Source of the DNA: Apricaphanius iberus
Lineage: Eukaryota; Chordata; Actinopteri; Cyprinodontiformes; Aphaniidae
DNA length: 64,000 nt
Direction of reading: 5' to 3'
NCBI GenBank assembly: GCA_028564705.1
Contig: JAPXFQ010002620.1
Span: forward strand, 1,116,001-1,180,000
The notes beneath the pieces were generated by a model, which saw only the letters and a list, made by a program, of their open reading frames with translations, was not told where the DNA came from and ran no database searches. Of the stretch, positions 1-10,289 are shown piece by piece. A program made the position numbers and the translations under genes. Numbering within the stretch: the stretch's first letter is position 1; each line of letters starts with the position of its first letter.

Positions 1-30
1 AACAAAGGCCGATCACGTTCAACCTTCATC

Positions 31-847
31 ATGCAGTTCATTCGAAGACTCACTCGGGCGCCAGCCAAACTTCATTTCATTCTCCGTGCTGCTCATGTAT
101 CTAACCATCGGAATTCCATCGCTGATTCACTCTCTCGCCTCTCTTTCCAGAAATTCAGGTCCTTGGCTCCAGACGCAGATCCTCATCCAACTCCGATCCC
201 ACTGTTTTCAGCAACCATCTACAACAAACTACACAGCTTCAAGACCTCTCCATCATTTCTCAGAACGCTATCCTCAACAGCATTGCTCCTAGAACTCTCT
301 CATCTTATCTTTCAAGATGGAACAGTTTTTCAAAAGTTTCTATGAAACGAATAACCTTCCATTCCCTTCACTCATCCCGTCTTCTATTCGCCTCTTCATT
401 ACCTGTCCACATCCAATCCTATAAATCCACGTTTCTACTATTCAATCATACCTTTCTGGCATTAATTTCTTCATTAAACTGGCTACCGCCAACTCCCGTC
501 CAGCTCTCTCCGTTAGCCACATATCCATGCTGCTCAAAGGTCTTAAGAATCAAGAAACACCTTAACCTAATCATCGATTCCTATAACCTCTGACCTCCTT
601 ACCCGCTGCATCCACACAATCTGTTACGGTTACTCTCCTCCTCTAATCAATCCCGTTTAGATCTGGCATCAACCCTGATAATTATTCAATCCACTCCATC
701 CGCATGGGCGCAGGCACTTCAGCTTCTCAGTTAGGCATTTCCGACAAGACTATTCAAATCCTAGGTCGTTTGTCATCCTCAGCATACCGTTCTTACATTC
801 ATAATAATCTCGACGATCTGCACCATGCTCATTCCTTGCTTTGTTAA
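31..847 (+). pseudogene. RNase H tail plus tyrosine recombinase of YR retrotransposon (broken)
   Basis: The first frame reads through 'HVSNHRNSIADSLSR' and 'FRSLAPDADPHPTPIP', the typical end of an RNase H domain and its junction to the recombinase in fish DIRS/Ngaro polyproteins. The frame then shifts near 270-345 and continues as a recombinase N-terminal domain in another frame, with an in-frame stop near 420 and a further shift near 560-655. The last block (656-847) is open and carries the recombinase signature: H-x2-R ('HSIR'), 'QLGISD', and 'LGRLSSSAYRSYI', whose tyrosine would be the nucleophile. In a working enzyme this integrates a circular cDNA without an integrase. Here at least two frameshifts and one stop prevent expression. 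Confidence 0.75.
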
Positions 848-862
848 ACAATGACCAACTTT

Positions 863-1037
863 GGGGGTCCTGAGCAGGCTCGAGAAGAAGACCAACTTCC
901 AAAGACTGCACCCCCACACAGAGTCTACAAGCCTACATCAGTGCATCCTTCCAGACACATCATCCATCTAACCTTTGTCAGTAAATGAACTAATCAAAAA
1001 CTAATCTAATCTCCGTAGGCGTGGTCCATGCTAATGA
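863..1037 (+). repeat. Split direct repeat, copy B1
   Basis: This 175-bp stretch begins GGGGGTCCTGAGCAGGC and ends CCATGCTAATGA. It recurs with few substitutions at 2352-2524. It lies 15 bp after the recombinase stop, which is where a Ngaro B1 repeat is expected. Confidence 0.75.
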
Positions 1038-1284
1038 AATGTAAATTAATATGTTAAATTAGGTTCGTGAGCTGGACCACGCCTCATATTCAGTATTCTC
1101 TCACTAATCTACTCGGATCCGACTCACCTGGCATCTCACACCTGAATTCCATTCCTAATTACTCTGTGATCTATTTAAACCCGAGCACCTAGCCATCAGC
1201 GTCGCTCAGACTTTGGTCTCGTAAACCCCACCCTCCCTCCCCCTGATCCTTTATCTCGTCTCAGTATTACATCCCCATTTTACT

Positions 1285-2300
1285 ATTCCCTCATCCCTTC
1301 ATCCGCTCCCTCATCCCTTCATCCGAACCCTCATCCTTTCATCCCCTCCCTCATCCTTTCATCCACTCCCTCATCCCCTCCCTCATCCCTTCATCCCCTC
1401 CCTCATCCCTTCATCCCATCGTCCCTTCATCTCCTCTCTCATTCCCTCCCTCATCCCCTCCCTTCATCCCCTCCCTCATCCCTTCATCCTTTCATCTCCT
1501 CCGTCATTCCCTCTCTCATCCCCTCATCCCTTCATCCCCTCCCTCATCCCTTCATCCCCTCCTATCCCCTCATCCCCTCCCTCAATCCATCATCCCCTCC
1601 GTCATTCCCTCTCTCATCCCCTCATCCCTTCATCCCCTCCCTCATTCCCTCATCCCTTCATCCCCTCCCTCATCCCTTCATCCCTTCTCCCCCTCATTCC
1701 TTTCATCCCATCATCCCTATACATCCCTCCGTCATTCCCTCTCTCATCCCTTCATCCCCTCCCTCATCCCCTCATCCCTTCATCCCCTCATCCCTTCATC
1801 CCCTCCCTCATCCCTTCATCCCTTCATCCCCTCCCTCATCCCTTCATCCCCTCTCCCCCTCATTCCTTTCATCCCATCATCCCTTCATCTCCTCCGTCAT
1901 TCCCTCTCTCAACCCCTCCCTCATCCCTCCCTTCATCCCTTCATCCCCTCCCTCATCCCCTCATCCCTTCATCCCCTCCGTCATTCCCTCTCTCAACCCC
2001 TCCCTCATCCCTTCATCCCCTCCCTCATCCCCCCTTCATCCCCATCCCCTCCCTCATCCCTTCATCCCTTCATCCCCTCCCTCATCCCTTCATCCCCTCC
2101 CTCATCCCTCATCCCATCATCCCCTCCCTCATCCCTTCATCCCCTCCCTCATCCCTTCATCCCCTCCCTCATCCCTTCATCCACCCCTTCATCCCCTCCC
2201 TCATCCCTTCATCCCCTCCCTCATCCCTTCATCCCCTCATCCCTTCATCCCCTCCCTCATCCCCTTCATCCCCTCTCTCATCCCTCCATCCCCTCATCTG
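1285..2300 (+). repeat. Minisatellite of about 20 bp inside the YR element
   Basis: About 1 kb of imperfect tandem copies of TCATCCCTTCATCCCCTCCC and shorter variants (TCATCCCCTCCC, TCATTCCCTCTC). It lies inside the inferred A2 segment of the Ngaro-like element, between the two B repeats, so it is probably part of the element and not host satellite. It is strongly C/T strand-biased. Confidence 0.85.
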
Positions 2301-2351
2301 CTTTTCAAAGTTCCAGCACTAATCTCTGTCTTTTTCAAGTTCTTCATCTGG

Positions 2352-2524
2352 GGGGGTCCTAAGCAGGCTCGAGAAGAAGACCGACTTCCGAAGACTGCAC
2401 CCCCACACAGAGTCAACAAGCCTACATCAGTGTATCTTTCCAGACACATCATCTCTCTAACCTTTGTCAATAAATGAACTAATCAAACTAATCTAATCTC
2501 CGTAGACGTGGTCCATGCTAATGA
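2352..2524 (+). repeat. Split direct repeat, copy B2
   Basis: Second copy of the repeat at 863-1037, with a few substitutions and a 5-bp deletion at the run of 'aatcaaaaactaatc'. It marks the probable 3' end of the YR element near 2525. Confidence 0.72.
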
Positions 2525-2872
2525 ATTTCTTTTTTTGTTGTTGTTGCATTGTGATTCCCTCACAGTTTTCTAATTTTTTTCAATTCCTGTCTTTGTGGTT
2601 ATTATGAGCTTGAAGCCAAAATTATGAACAAATAACTGAATATTTTAAAATGTTCATGTTGTAAACATATGAATCTATAATCTATAATCTGAATATATAA
2701 ACTATGAAAGTGTAATGCTTTGAATGGAATTATAGAAATAAACTTTTCCATGACATTCTGATTAATTAGAAATGGTCTGTGGTTGTTTTCCCCAGATCTA
2801 TTAATGTCTTGTTTTTTTGTAGAATCTGTCTCACATAGAACTGTCATTGTGCTGTGTTGATATAAAGAACTA
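2525..2872. other. Unassigned AT-rich spacer
   Basis: AT-rich DNA between the YR element and the mariner-like element. No coding pattern, RNA gene or recognisable repeat was found in it. Confidence 0.5.
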
Positions 2873-2874
2873 TA

Positions 2875-4473
2875 CAGGGTGGGCCATTTATATGGATACA
2901 CCGTAATAACATGAGAATGGTAGGTGATATCGAAGTCCTGTTTGTGGCACATGAGGATATGTGAGGGGGGAAACTCCTTAAGATGGGTGGTGACCATTTA
3001 GAAGTCGGCCATCTTGGATACAACTTTTGTTTTTTCAATAGGAAGAGGGCCACGTGACACATCAAACTTATTGGTAAAGTCACAAGAAAAACAATGGTGT
3101 GCTTGGTTTCAACGTAACTTTATTCTTTCATGAGTTATTTACAAGTTTCTCTTTGTTCACAGCCATTGACATGTCGAAGAGGTTAACACGTGAGGAGCGG
3201 ATCGAAATCGTGTTGATGTCTGGTGAACGCAGAAACCGGGTCATTGCAACAGATTTCAATGCAAGACACCCTACGAGACCACCCATCTCCCATGCTACAG
3301 TCAGCAAACTGCTTGCTAAGTTTTGTGAAACTGGTTCAGCGTTGGATTTGTGAAAATGGGACGCAAGAAAACTGTCACTAATGAAGAAACATCAGTGGCT
3401 GTTCTAGCTTCATTCAGCTAGAGCCCACAGCGTAGCACTCGCCGCACGTCATTGGAGAGTGGCATTAGTCGAACATCCCTTTGGCGGATATTAGCTACTC
3501 ACAAATGGCACCCTTACAAACTTCAGCTACTGCAGCATCTCAACGAGGATGACCCAGATCGGCGCACAGAATTTGCAGAATGGGCAAAACAAAAATTGGA
3601 AAAGGACCCTCAGTTTCCGCAGAAGATTTTGTTCAGTGATGAGGCAAACTTTTATGTGAATGGTGAAGTTAACAAACAAAACCACCGCTATTGGTCTGAC
3701 ACTAACTCACATTGGATTGATCCCTCCAAGACTGTTGGAACAACAAAAGTGATGGTTTGGTGTGGTATATGGGGTACAACGATAGTGGATCCATTCTTCA
3801 TCAATGGAAACCTCAAGGCCACTGGATATTTGAAATTGCTACATGATGATGTGTTTCCCTCTTTATGCACTGAAGCTGGCACGTTCCCTGAGTTTTTCCA
3901 GCAAGATGGTGCACCACCACATTATGGAATGGCCGTCGTGGGCCAGTTGAATGGCCCCCAAGGTCTCCCGATCTGACCCCCTTAGACTTTTATCTTTGGG
4001 GTCATCTGAAGGCAATTGTCTATGATGTGAAGATACGAGATGTGCAGCACCTGAAACTACGGATACTGGATGCCTGTGCTGGCATTTCTCCTGCGGTGTT
4101 GCAATCAGTGTGTGATGAGTGGGAGAAGAGGGTTACATTGACAATCCAACACAATGGGCAGCACATTGAACACATTTTATAAGTTGTCAGAAACTTGTAA
4201 ATAACTCATGAAAGAATAAAGTTACGTTGAAACCAAGCACACCATTGTTTTTCTTGTGACATTACCAATAAGTTTGATGTGTCACATGGCCCTCTTCCTA
4301 TTGAAAAAACAAAAGTTGTATCCAAGATGGCCGACTTCTAAATGGCCACCATGGTCACCACCCATCTTAAGGAGTTTCCCCCCTCACATATCCTCATGTG
4401 CCACAAACAGGACTTTGATATCACCTACCATTCTCATGTTATTACGGTGTATCCATATAAATGGCCCACCGTG
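2875..4473 (+). mobile_element. Mariner-like DNA transposon with long terminal inverted repeats
   Basis: The element is flanked by TA on both sides (2873-2874 and 4474-4475), the usual target duplication of Tc1/mariner elements. The left end reads CAGGGTGGGCCATTTATATG, and the right end is its reverse complement with one change. The inverted repeats are unusually long: 2875-3150 and 4189-4473, almost identical apart from a 9-bp insertion in the right one. They abut the transposase gene closely, ending about 20 bp before its ATG and starting 7 bp after its stop codon. The enclosed transposase is broken. Confidence 0.88.
3171..4182 (+). pseudogene. Mariner-type transposase, DDD/E-like, frameshifted
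   Basis: The start 'MSKRLTREERIEIVLMSGE' opens an N-terminal helix-turn-helix region. A frameshift near 3340 and a TAG near 3419 break the linker, and reading resumes at 'TSLESGISRTSLWRILATH'. The catalytic block shows 'LFSDEANFYVNG' (first Asp), 'FFQQDGAPPHY' (second Asp) and, after another frameshift near 3955, 'SPDLTPLDFYLWG' (third acidic position, an Asp as in mariner). The stop codon is at 4180-4182. A working copy would cut and paste the element at TA sites. At least two frameshifts and one stop make this copy non-autonomous. Confidence 0.85.
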
Positions 4474-4475
4474 TA

Positions 4476-4850
4476 GATAAATTGTGCCTGACTACCAACA
4501 GTTGAAGACTACAAGGTTTACAGTGTTGCCACACGAGTACAGGCAGCTGTAGACAGCAATGCAGCTACGCTGCTGTGGAGGTTAACTAGTCACATATTAG
4601 GGTTTATTTAGTGAGACACCGCAGAAAGTTAAATTATTGCATAATTCATTTTATAACACTTGTTTAATCAGCTACCAGCTGATTGTTTAAGGTCTAATCG
4701 TTGGCATGTTTTGTGTGGTTCTCATTTGATATATTCCCAATTAGATATTTGATTAATATCCTTTTTGTAAATCAGGGAGGTAGGGTGTGTGCCTCTTTTT
4801 AACTTTGAGGACCTGCCCCTCTAAAGGTCTCTGCACGGCCCTGCTTACAA
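4476..4850. other. Unassigned spacer
   Basis: Non-coding sequence with no repeat or gene recognised in it. Confidence 0.45.
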
Positions 4851-4851
4851 T

Positions 4852-5575
4852 TGAATTCACTTTTATTTATATAGCACAAAGTCACAACTAATGTCTACTC
4901 AAAGCACTTTACAACAAAAGTCATTTCAATACAATTAGTAGCTAGGAGACAGGTTGATGTTAGTAGCTATGCTGCTTTAGGCTAGGCTGTTGGAGGACAG
5001 TATTAGGGTTTGTTCCTACTTTCTCTTCTACTTCTCCCCAACTGCATGATGTGCTGTCAGTTCAAGCGCTAACCTGTTTTCTCTTAGTCTCTTCCTACAG
5101 TAGGTGCTCCTGAGCCGCCCTGCTTAAAGACCCTGACTAAGATGGCATCCCAGTGGAGGAAAGTTCTCCACGTCCTGCAACAAACTTCTGCTTCAATTCT
5201 GTTCTTTCTGTGTCTCTGTTCTGTATCTCTGTTCTGTATTCTCCAAACCACAGACGGTCTCTGCAGATAACCGCTTGTGCTGAGCCTGGTTCTTCTTGAG
5301 GGTTCTTCCTGTTAAAAGGGAGTTTTTCCTTTCCACTGTCGCTTCATCTTGCTCAGTGTGAGGGATTGCTGAGAATTACATGACGCAATCTTCTGTGGTT
5401 CTCTAATTCCTAAATTAAACATTGTATTGTAATAACTCTTCTTGTGAAGTGCCTTGAGATGACATCTGTTGTGAAATGGCGCTATATAAATAAACTTAGT
5501 TGAATTGAATTATACAAACATTCCAATCAGTTAAAAGTTTTGTATGTAAAGAATCCCAGCAGATTGCGTTGAGTC
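4852..5575 (-). repeat. Fish interspersed repeat with TTGAA-type tail, split by a second copy
   Basis: The outer copy is in minus orientation. Its 3' end is at 4852-4940, the reverse complement of '...gctatataaataaaagtgaattcaa'. Its upstream part is at 5511-5575, the reverse complement of 'gcaatctgctgggattc...cttttaactgattggaatg'. Both parts are contiguous in the related copy at 11529-11680, so the 570 bp between them is an insertion. The family is a common teleost non-LTR or SINE-like repeat; I cannot name the subfamily. Confidence 0.6.
4941..5510 (+). mobile_element. TTGAA-tailed non-LTR/SINE-like insertion
   Basis: Plus-oriented copy containing 'GGGTTCTTCCTGTTAAAAGG', 'CCTTGAGATGACATCTGTTG' and 'GCGCTATATAAATAAAC', and ending in TTGAATTGAA. 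It interrupts the opposite-oriented outer copy. The short duplicated bases at the junction (atta/tta) are consistent with retrotransposition but too short to prove it. Confidence 0.6.
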
Positions 5576-6725
5576 ATCGACGTTACAACATCCTTTTAAA
5601 GTGAAGCGTGTGATATGACAAGTAAAAGCAGTTTTAAGAGAACACCCCCTATGCCCTAGATTACAATTTACCGGATCTCCATGCATGATAACTCCCAAAA
5701 TGTTAATTATTTATTCATTGGCGTATTCAAATCTGTCCATAACTTTTTGAGTTATTTTGCTAAAAGACAGAAACCAACAGTTACTTGGTACTGGTACTTG
5801 GCAGAGGTGAATGGTCGTGGGAACATGTTTTCCCAAGAGGGTGCTGTGATCAGTCATATGCATGTGTCACACACACACTATCACACACACATACAAACGC
5901 TTTTAACATAAGTGAAGCATTTCCAGCTAAAATCAATAACTCAAGGAGAAACCTGATCAACTCACTTATATGATGACTCCAAAAGCTTCAAGGTGCCTAC
6001 ACTAATATTCATGTCAAAGTCCTAACAGTTGGTCGGAGAGGGCCCTCCATGTGCTGCGCTAAGCTCTGGGTTCTTGTGCAGCTCCTGTTAGCTTCTGGTC
6101 ATTTTTCTCGCTGGTTCCAGGTTTTCTTCCGTCTGTTTCAGAGACATGCTGTGATCTGGTTACCAGTAGCAGCATTTCCGTTGAATTTTAGCTTTCATTT
6201 ATTGATTTTTGTAGAGTTGAAAAAAAAAATCCAGTATTTACTTCAGGCTGGCTATTTTATCCACAAGGGGGTGCTGCAGCAACCTTTGCTCCCCTACTTC
6301 CCACCACCTTGCAGAGGTGAAAAACTGATGAGATGAATATTCTGTCGAAGTAAAACTTTTTCAGTAGAGCACTTCCCTCTTTCTGCCACTAAATACTGTG
6401 CATCAGCATGGTCAGAGCTGTTCTTATAATTATATTTACAAGATTACAAGTACAACATTGTAAATGCCACATGATGCGTCAAATTGTTCCTACTCATGAA
6501 ATATCTACAGATCTGTAAGTACTGATGAAAAATGAGGGCCCTGGTCTTAACCTGTGGTATCCCTTATAGAACTTTATTCATCAGAATCATGTTGTTTTCA
6601 GAATGTTGTTGATAATTCCTTTTAAAAGAAAAACTCAAACATGTCTCAACATGCCTGTTGGTTCCTAAATTCATATTCAAAAATACTTAATTGATTCTAA
6701 GGGGAAATTGTTTTTGTAGCTCATA
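5576..6725. other. Unassigned non-coding stretch
   Basis: It contains a short degenerate CA-rich tract (5868-5900) and no convincing coding segment. The open frames here are short, without domain signatures or splice context. Confidence 0.45.
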
Positions 6726-6764
6726 TTGTTTACGGTAAGACTTGTTGTAGATGCTGATGGCTGT

Positions 6765-6835
6765 GGGCAGGTACTCCTCTACTATTAGTGAATAAACAGG
6801 AAGGAGCAGGAATCCATGTGCAGATTGATTGTTCA
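6765..6835 (+). repeat. Inverted-repeat element arm, left (split by Rex3)
   Basis: The segment 'tactcctctactattagtga...caggaaggagcaggaatccat' resembles 57745-57800, the inner arm of the large inverted-repeat structure downstream. A reverse-oriented partner follows the Rex3 element at 10060-10150. The Rex3 copy therefore seems to have landed inside a member of this family. Confidence 0.4.
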
Positions 6836-7027
6836 TGCCAGCGACAAACCACTTCCTCTAAAATCTGGACTAAATATTGATCACTGACTGTATTACTTTC
6901 AGTTAAGATAACAATGTGCCTAAATTCTTCTGTAATCATCTGAGACATCTCTGGCAGGATTTCACTTCCTATAAGGCGTTCTCCTGCAAAGGGCCAAAAT
7001 ATGCAAAATAGCTTCCGATTATAGACC

Positions 7028-10000
7028 CATCCATCCATCCATCCATCATCTTCCGCTTATCCGGGGTCGGGTCGCGGGGGCAGTAGCCTAAGCAAAGAGG
7101 CCCAGACTTCCCTCTCCCCGGCTACTTGGGCCAGCTCCTCGGGAGGAATCCCGAGGCGTTCCCAGGCCAGCTGGGAGACATAATCCCTCCAGCGGGTCCT
7201 GGGTCTTCCCCTGGGTCTCCTCCCGGTGGGACGTGCCCAGAACACCTCACCAGGGAGGCGTCCAGGAGGCATCCTGACCAGATGCCCGAGCCACCTCAAC
7301 TGGCTCCTCTCGATGTGGAGGAGCAGCGGCTCTACTCTGAGCCCCCTCCGGATGACCGAGCTTCTCACCCTATCTCTAAGCGAGAGCCCAGCCACCCTAC
7401 GGAGGAAACTCATTTCAGCCGCCTGTATCCGCGATCTCGTTCTTTCGGTCACCACCCAGCGTTCGTGACCATAGATGAGGGTAGGAACGTAGATCGACCG
7501 GTAAATTGAGAGCTTTGCCTTTCGGCTCAGCTCTCTCTTCACCACGACAGACCGGTACAGCGCCCGCATAACTGCAGACGCCTTACCAATCCGTCCATCG
7601 ATCTCCCGCTCCATTTTTCCCTCATTCGTGAACAAGACCCCCAGATACCTAAACTCCCCCACTTGAGGAAGGACCTCATCCCCGACCCGGAGAAGGCACT
7701 CTACCCTTTTCCGGCTCAAGACCATGGTCTCGGATTTGGAGGTGCTGATCCTCATCCCAGCCGCTTCACACTCGGCTGCGAACCACTCCAACGAGAGCTG
7801 TAGATCACGTTCAGATGAAGCCAACAAGACCACATCATCTGCGAAAAGCAGAGACCCGATCCTGAGGTCACCAAAACGGATCGCCTCAACACCTTGGCTG
7901 CGCCTAGAAATCCTGTCCATAAACATTATGAACAGGACCGGTGACAAAGGGCAACCTTGGCGGAGTCCAGCTCTCACCGGAAATGCGTCCGACTTACTGC
8001 CGGCAATGCGAACCAGACTCTGACACCGTTCATATAGGGACCTAACAGCCCGTATCAAAGGGCCTGGTACCCCATACTCCTGGAGTACCCCCCACAGGAC
8101 ACCCCGATGTCCATGCAATATTGCAGAGCCGCGTCAACCAACACAGCCCTACAACATCCAGAGCCTTGAGGAACTCCGGCCGAATCTCATCCACCCCCGG
8201 TGCCTTGCCACCAAGGAGCTTTTTAACAACCTCAGTGACTTCAGCACCAGAGATTGGAGAGCCCGTCCCAGAGTCCTCAGAATCTGCTTCCAAACAGGAA
8301 GGCGTGTCGGTGGGATTGAGGAGGTCTTCGAAGTATTCCATCCACCGACCCAAAACGTCCCGCGTTGAGGTCAGCAGCTCACCGCCCCCACTGTAAACAG
8401 TGTTGGTGGCAGACCGCTTCCCCCCCCTGAGATGCCGGATGGTGGACCAGAATCGCTTCGAAGCCATACGGAAGTCGTTCTCCATGGTCTCTCCAAACTC
8501 CTCCCACGCCCGAGTTTTTGCCTCAGCGACCATCCGAGCCGCACTCCGCTTGGCCTGCCGGTACCTATCAGCTGCTTCCGGAGTCCCACAGGCCAAAAAG
8601 GCCCGATAGGACTCCTTCTTCAGCTTGACAGCATCCCTCACCGCTGGTGTCCACCATCGGGTTCGAGGGTTGCCGCCGCGACAGGCACCGACTACCTTAC
8701 GGCCACAACTACGGTCAGCCGCTTCGACAATGGAGGCACGGAACATGGCCCATTCAGACTCAATGTCCCCCGCCTCCCCCGGGACGTGTTTGAAGTTCTG
8801 CCGGAGGTGAGAGTTGAAACCCCTTCTGACAGGAGACTCCGCCAGACGTTCCCAGCAGACCCTCATAACACGTTTGGGCCTGCCAGGTCTGTCCGGTGTC
8901 CTCCCCCACCACCGGAGCCGACTCACCACTAGGTAGTGGTCTTCACCCGAGTGTCCAAAACATGCGGCCGGTGGTCTGATGAAACGACAACCAGGTCGAT
9001 CATCGAGTTGCGGCCTAGGGTGTCCTGGTGCCAAGTGCACACATGGTCACCCTTATGCTTGTACATGGTGTTTGTTATGGACAATCCATGACGAGCACAG
9101 AAGTCCAACAACAGAACACCGCTCGGGTTCAGATCGGGGGGGCCATACCGCCCAACCACGCCTCTCCAGGTCTCACTGTCACTGCCCACTTGAGCGTTGA
9201 AATCCCCCAGCAGAATGAGGGAGTCCCCAGAAGGAGCACTCTCCAGCACCCCTTTCAAGGACTCCAAGAAGGGTGGGTAATCTGAACTACCGTTTGGTGC
9301 ATAAGCACAAACAATAGTCAGAACCCGTCCCCCCACCCGCAGGCGGAGGGAGGCTACCCTCTCATTCACCGGGGTAAACCCCAACGTATAGGCGCCGAGA
9401 TGGGGGGCAACAAGTATGCCCACCCCAGCTCGGCGCCTCTCACCGGGGGCAACGCCAGAGTGGAAGAGAGTCCAACCCCTCTCGAGGAGACGGGTTCCAG
9501 AGCCAGAGCCATGCGTCGAGGCAAGGCCGACGATGTCTAGTCGGAACCTTTCAACCTCGCACACCAGCTCCGGCTCCTTCCCCACCAGAGAGGTGACGTT
9601 CCACGTTTCCACGTCCCAAGAGGCACTCAAGAGGCAGTCGAGGATCGGACCGCCAAGGTCCCCGCCTTCAGCCACCGCCCATCTTGCATTGCACCCGACC
9701 CCTATGGCCCCTCCCACAGGTGGTGAGCTCATGGGAAGGGGGGCCCATGTTTCCTCTTCGGGCTAAGCCCGGCCGGGCCCCATAGGTAAAGGCCCGGCCA
9801 CCAGGCGCTCCCCAACGTGCCCCACCTCCAGGCCTGGCTCCAGAGTGGGGCCCCGGTGACCGGGCGAGGGAACACTTGGTCCAACGCTGTCATTCATCAT
9901 AGGGGTTTTTGGGCTGCACTTTGTCTGATCCCTCACCTAGGACCAGTTTGCTTGGGTGACCCTACCAGGGGCATAAAGCCCCAGACAACATAGCTCCTAG

Positions 10001-10057
10001 GATCATTGGGACACTCAAACCCCTCCACCGCGGTAAGGTGGCAGCCCAAGGAGGGGT
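7028..10057 (-). mobile_element. Rex3 (RTE clade) non-LTR retrotransposon, nearly full length
   Basis: The minus-oriented element ends at its 3' side in a GATG tail (read here as ccatccatccatccat after 7027), the hallmark of Rex3. Its 5' end lies near 10057, and it includes a GC-rich 5' region. A 9-bp direct repeat TTATAGACC flanks it (7019-7027 and 10058-10066), which is a clear target-site duplication. Length is about 3.0 kb, compared with a usual full length slightly above 3 kb. It encodes an endonuclease and a reverse transcriptase, but the RT core is deleted. Confidence 0.9.
7057..9732 (-). pseudogene. Rex3 endonuclease-reverse transcriptase, internally deleted
   Basis: In reading order on the minus strand, the apurinic-type endonuclease is encoded from about 9730 to 8930. 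It shows '[10 protein letters not shown]', '[12 protein letters not shown]' and 'SSDHRP', the metal-binding and catalytic motifs of this nuclease family. After a frame change near 8935 the linker and RT start follow (8930-8110), with 'GGKAPGVDEIRPEFLKAL'. At about 8110 the frame jumps directly from the 'CNIAWTSG' region to 'GVLWGVLQEYGV'. The intervening RT fingers and the motif with the first catalytic Asp are missing, probably roughly 350-400 bp. The rest (8110-7057) keeps 'FADDVVLLAS' and the C-terminal region ending 'LLPPRPDPG'. The junction base run cgggg suggests a microhomology deletion. The copy cannot retrotranspose on its own. Confidence 0.88.
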
Positions 10058-10059
10058 TT

Positions 10060-10150
10060 ATAGACCAATAGTAAAAGGTGGATAATGAGGCATAACTGCT
10101 TAAGGTAAAGTAAAAAGAGGAGATTAGGGAATGTAAAAACAAGGAGTGCT
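10060..10150 (-). repeat. Inverted-repeat element arm, right (split by Rex3)
   Basis: The segment 'accaatagtaaaaggtgg...ggtaaagtaaaaagagg...gggaatgtaaaaacaagga' matches the right arm at 60345-60420. It lies directly beyond the Rex3 target duplication and pairs with the left arm at 6765-6835. Confidence 0.45.
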
Positions 10151-10289
10151 TGTATATATCTATTTCTGCTTTTATTTTGAATTATGTCACTTTTGGATCT
10201 CCGTATCATGACAGTTTTTTTAGTCAGGCACGAGCAGCTAGGCGCTGCAGAGGCCTATTGTTCCTGTAATGTTTCTAATTTTTCTTCTC

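Larger units (their letters stand above)
1..2530 (+). mobile_element. Ngaro/DIRS-like tyrosine-recombinase retrotransposon, 3' part
   Basis: The segment enters the window already inside the element. It contains an RNase H tail followed by a tyrosine recombinase (31-847), then a direct repeat (863-1037), about 1.3 kb of non-coding sequence with a minisatellite, and the same direct repeat again (2352-2524). An order of coding region, B1, A2, B2 is the split-direct-repeat plan known for Ngaro-type YR retrotransposons; DIRS1-type elements have inverted ends instead. The matching A1 copy would lie upstream of the window and cannot be seen. The coding part has frameshifts and stops, so this copy is dead. 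Confidence 0.72.

Noticed and set aside
5681..6336. Short open frames at 5681-5973 and 6049-6336
   Set aside because: No domain, no splice context, no neighbouring coding evidence, and partly CA-rich simple sequence.
7126..9766. Plus-strand open frames opposite the Rex3 element
   Set aside because: They are antisense shadows of the Rex3 endonuclease and RT reading frames, which carry the recognisable motifs on the minus strand.
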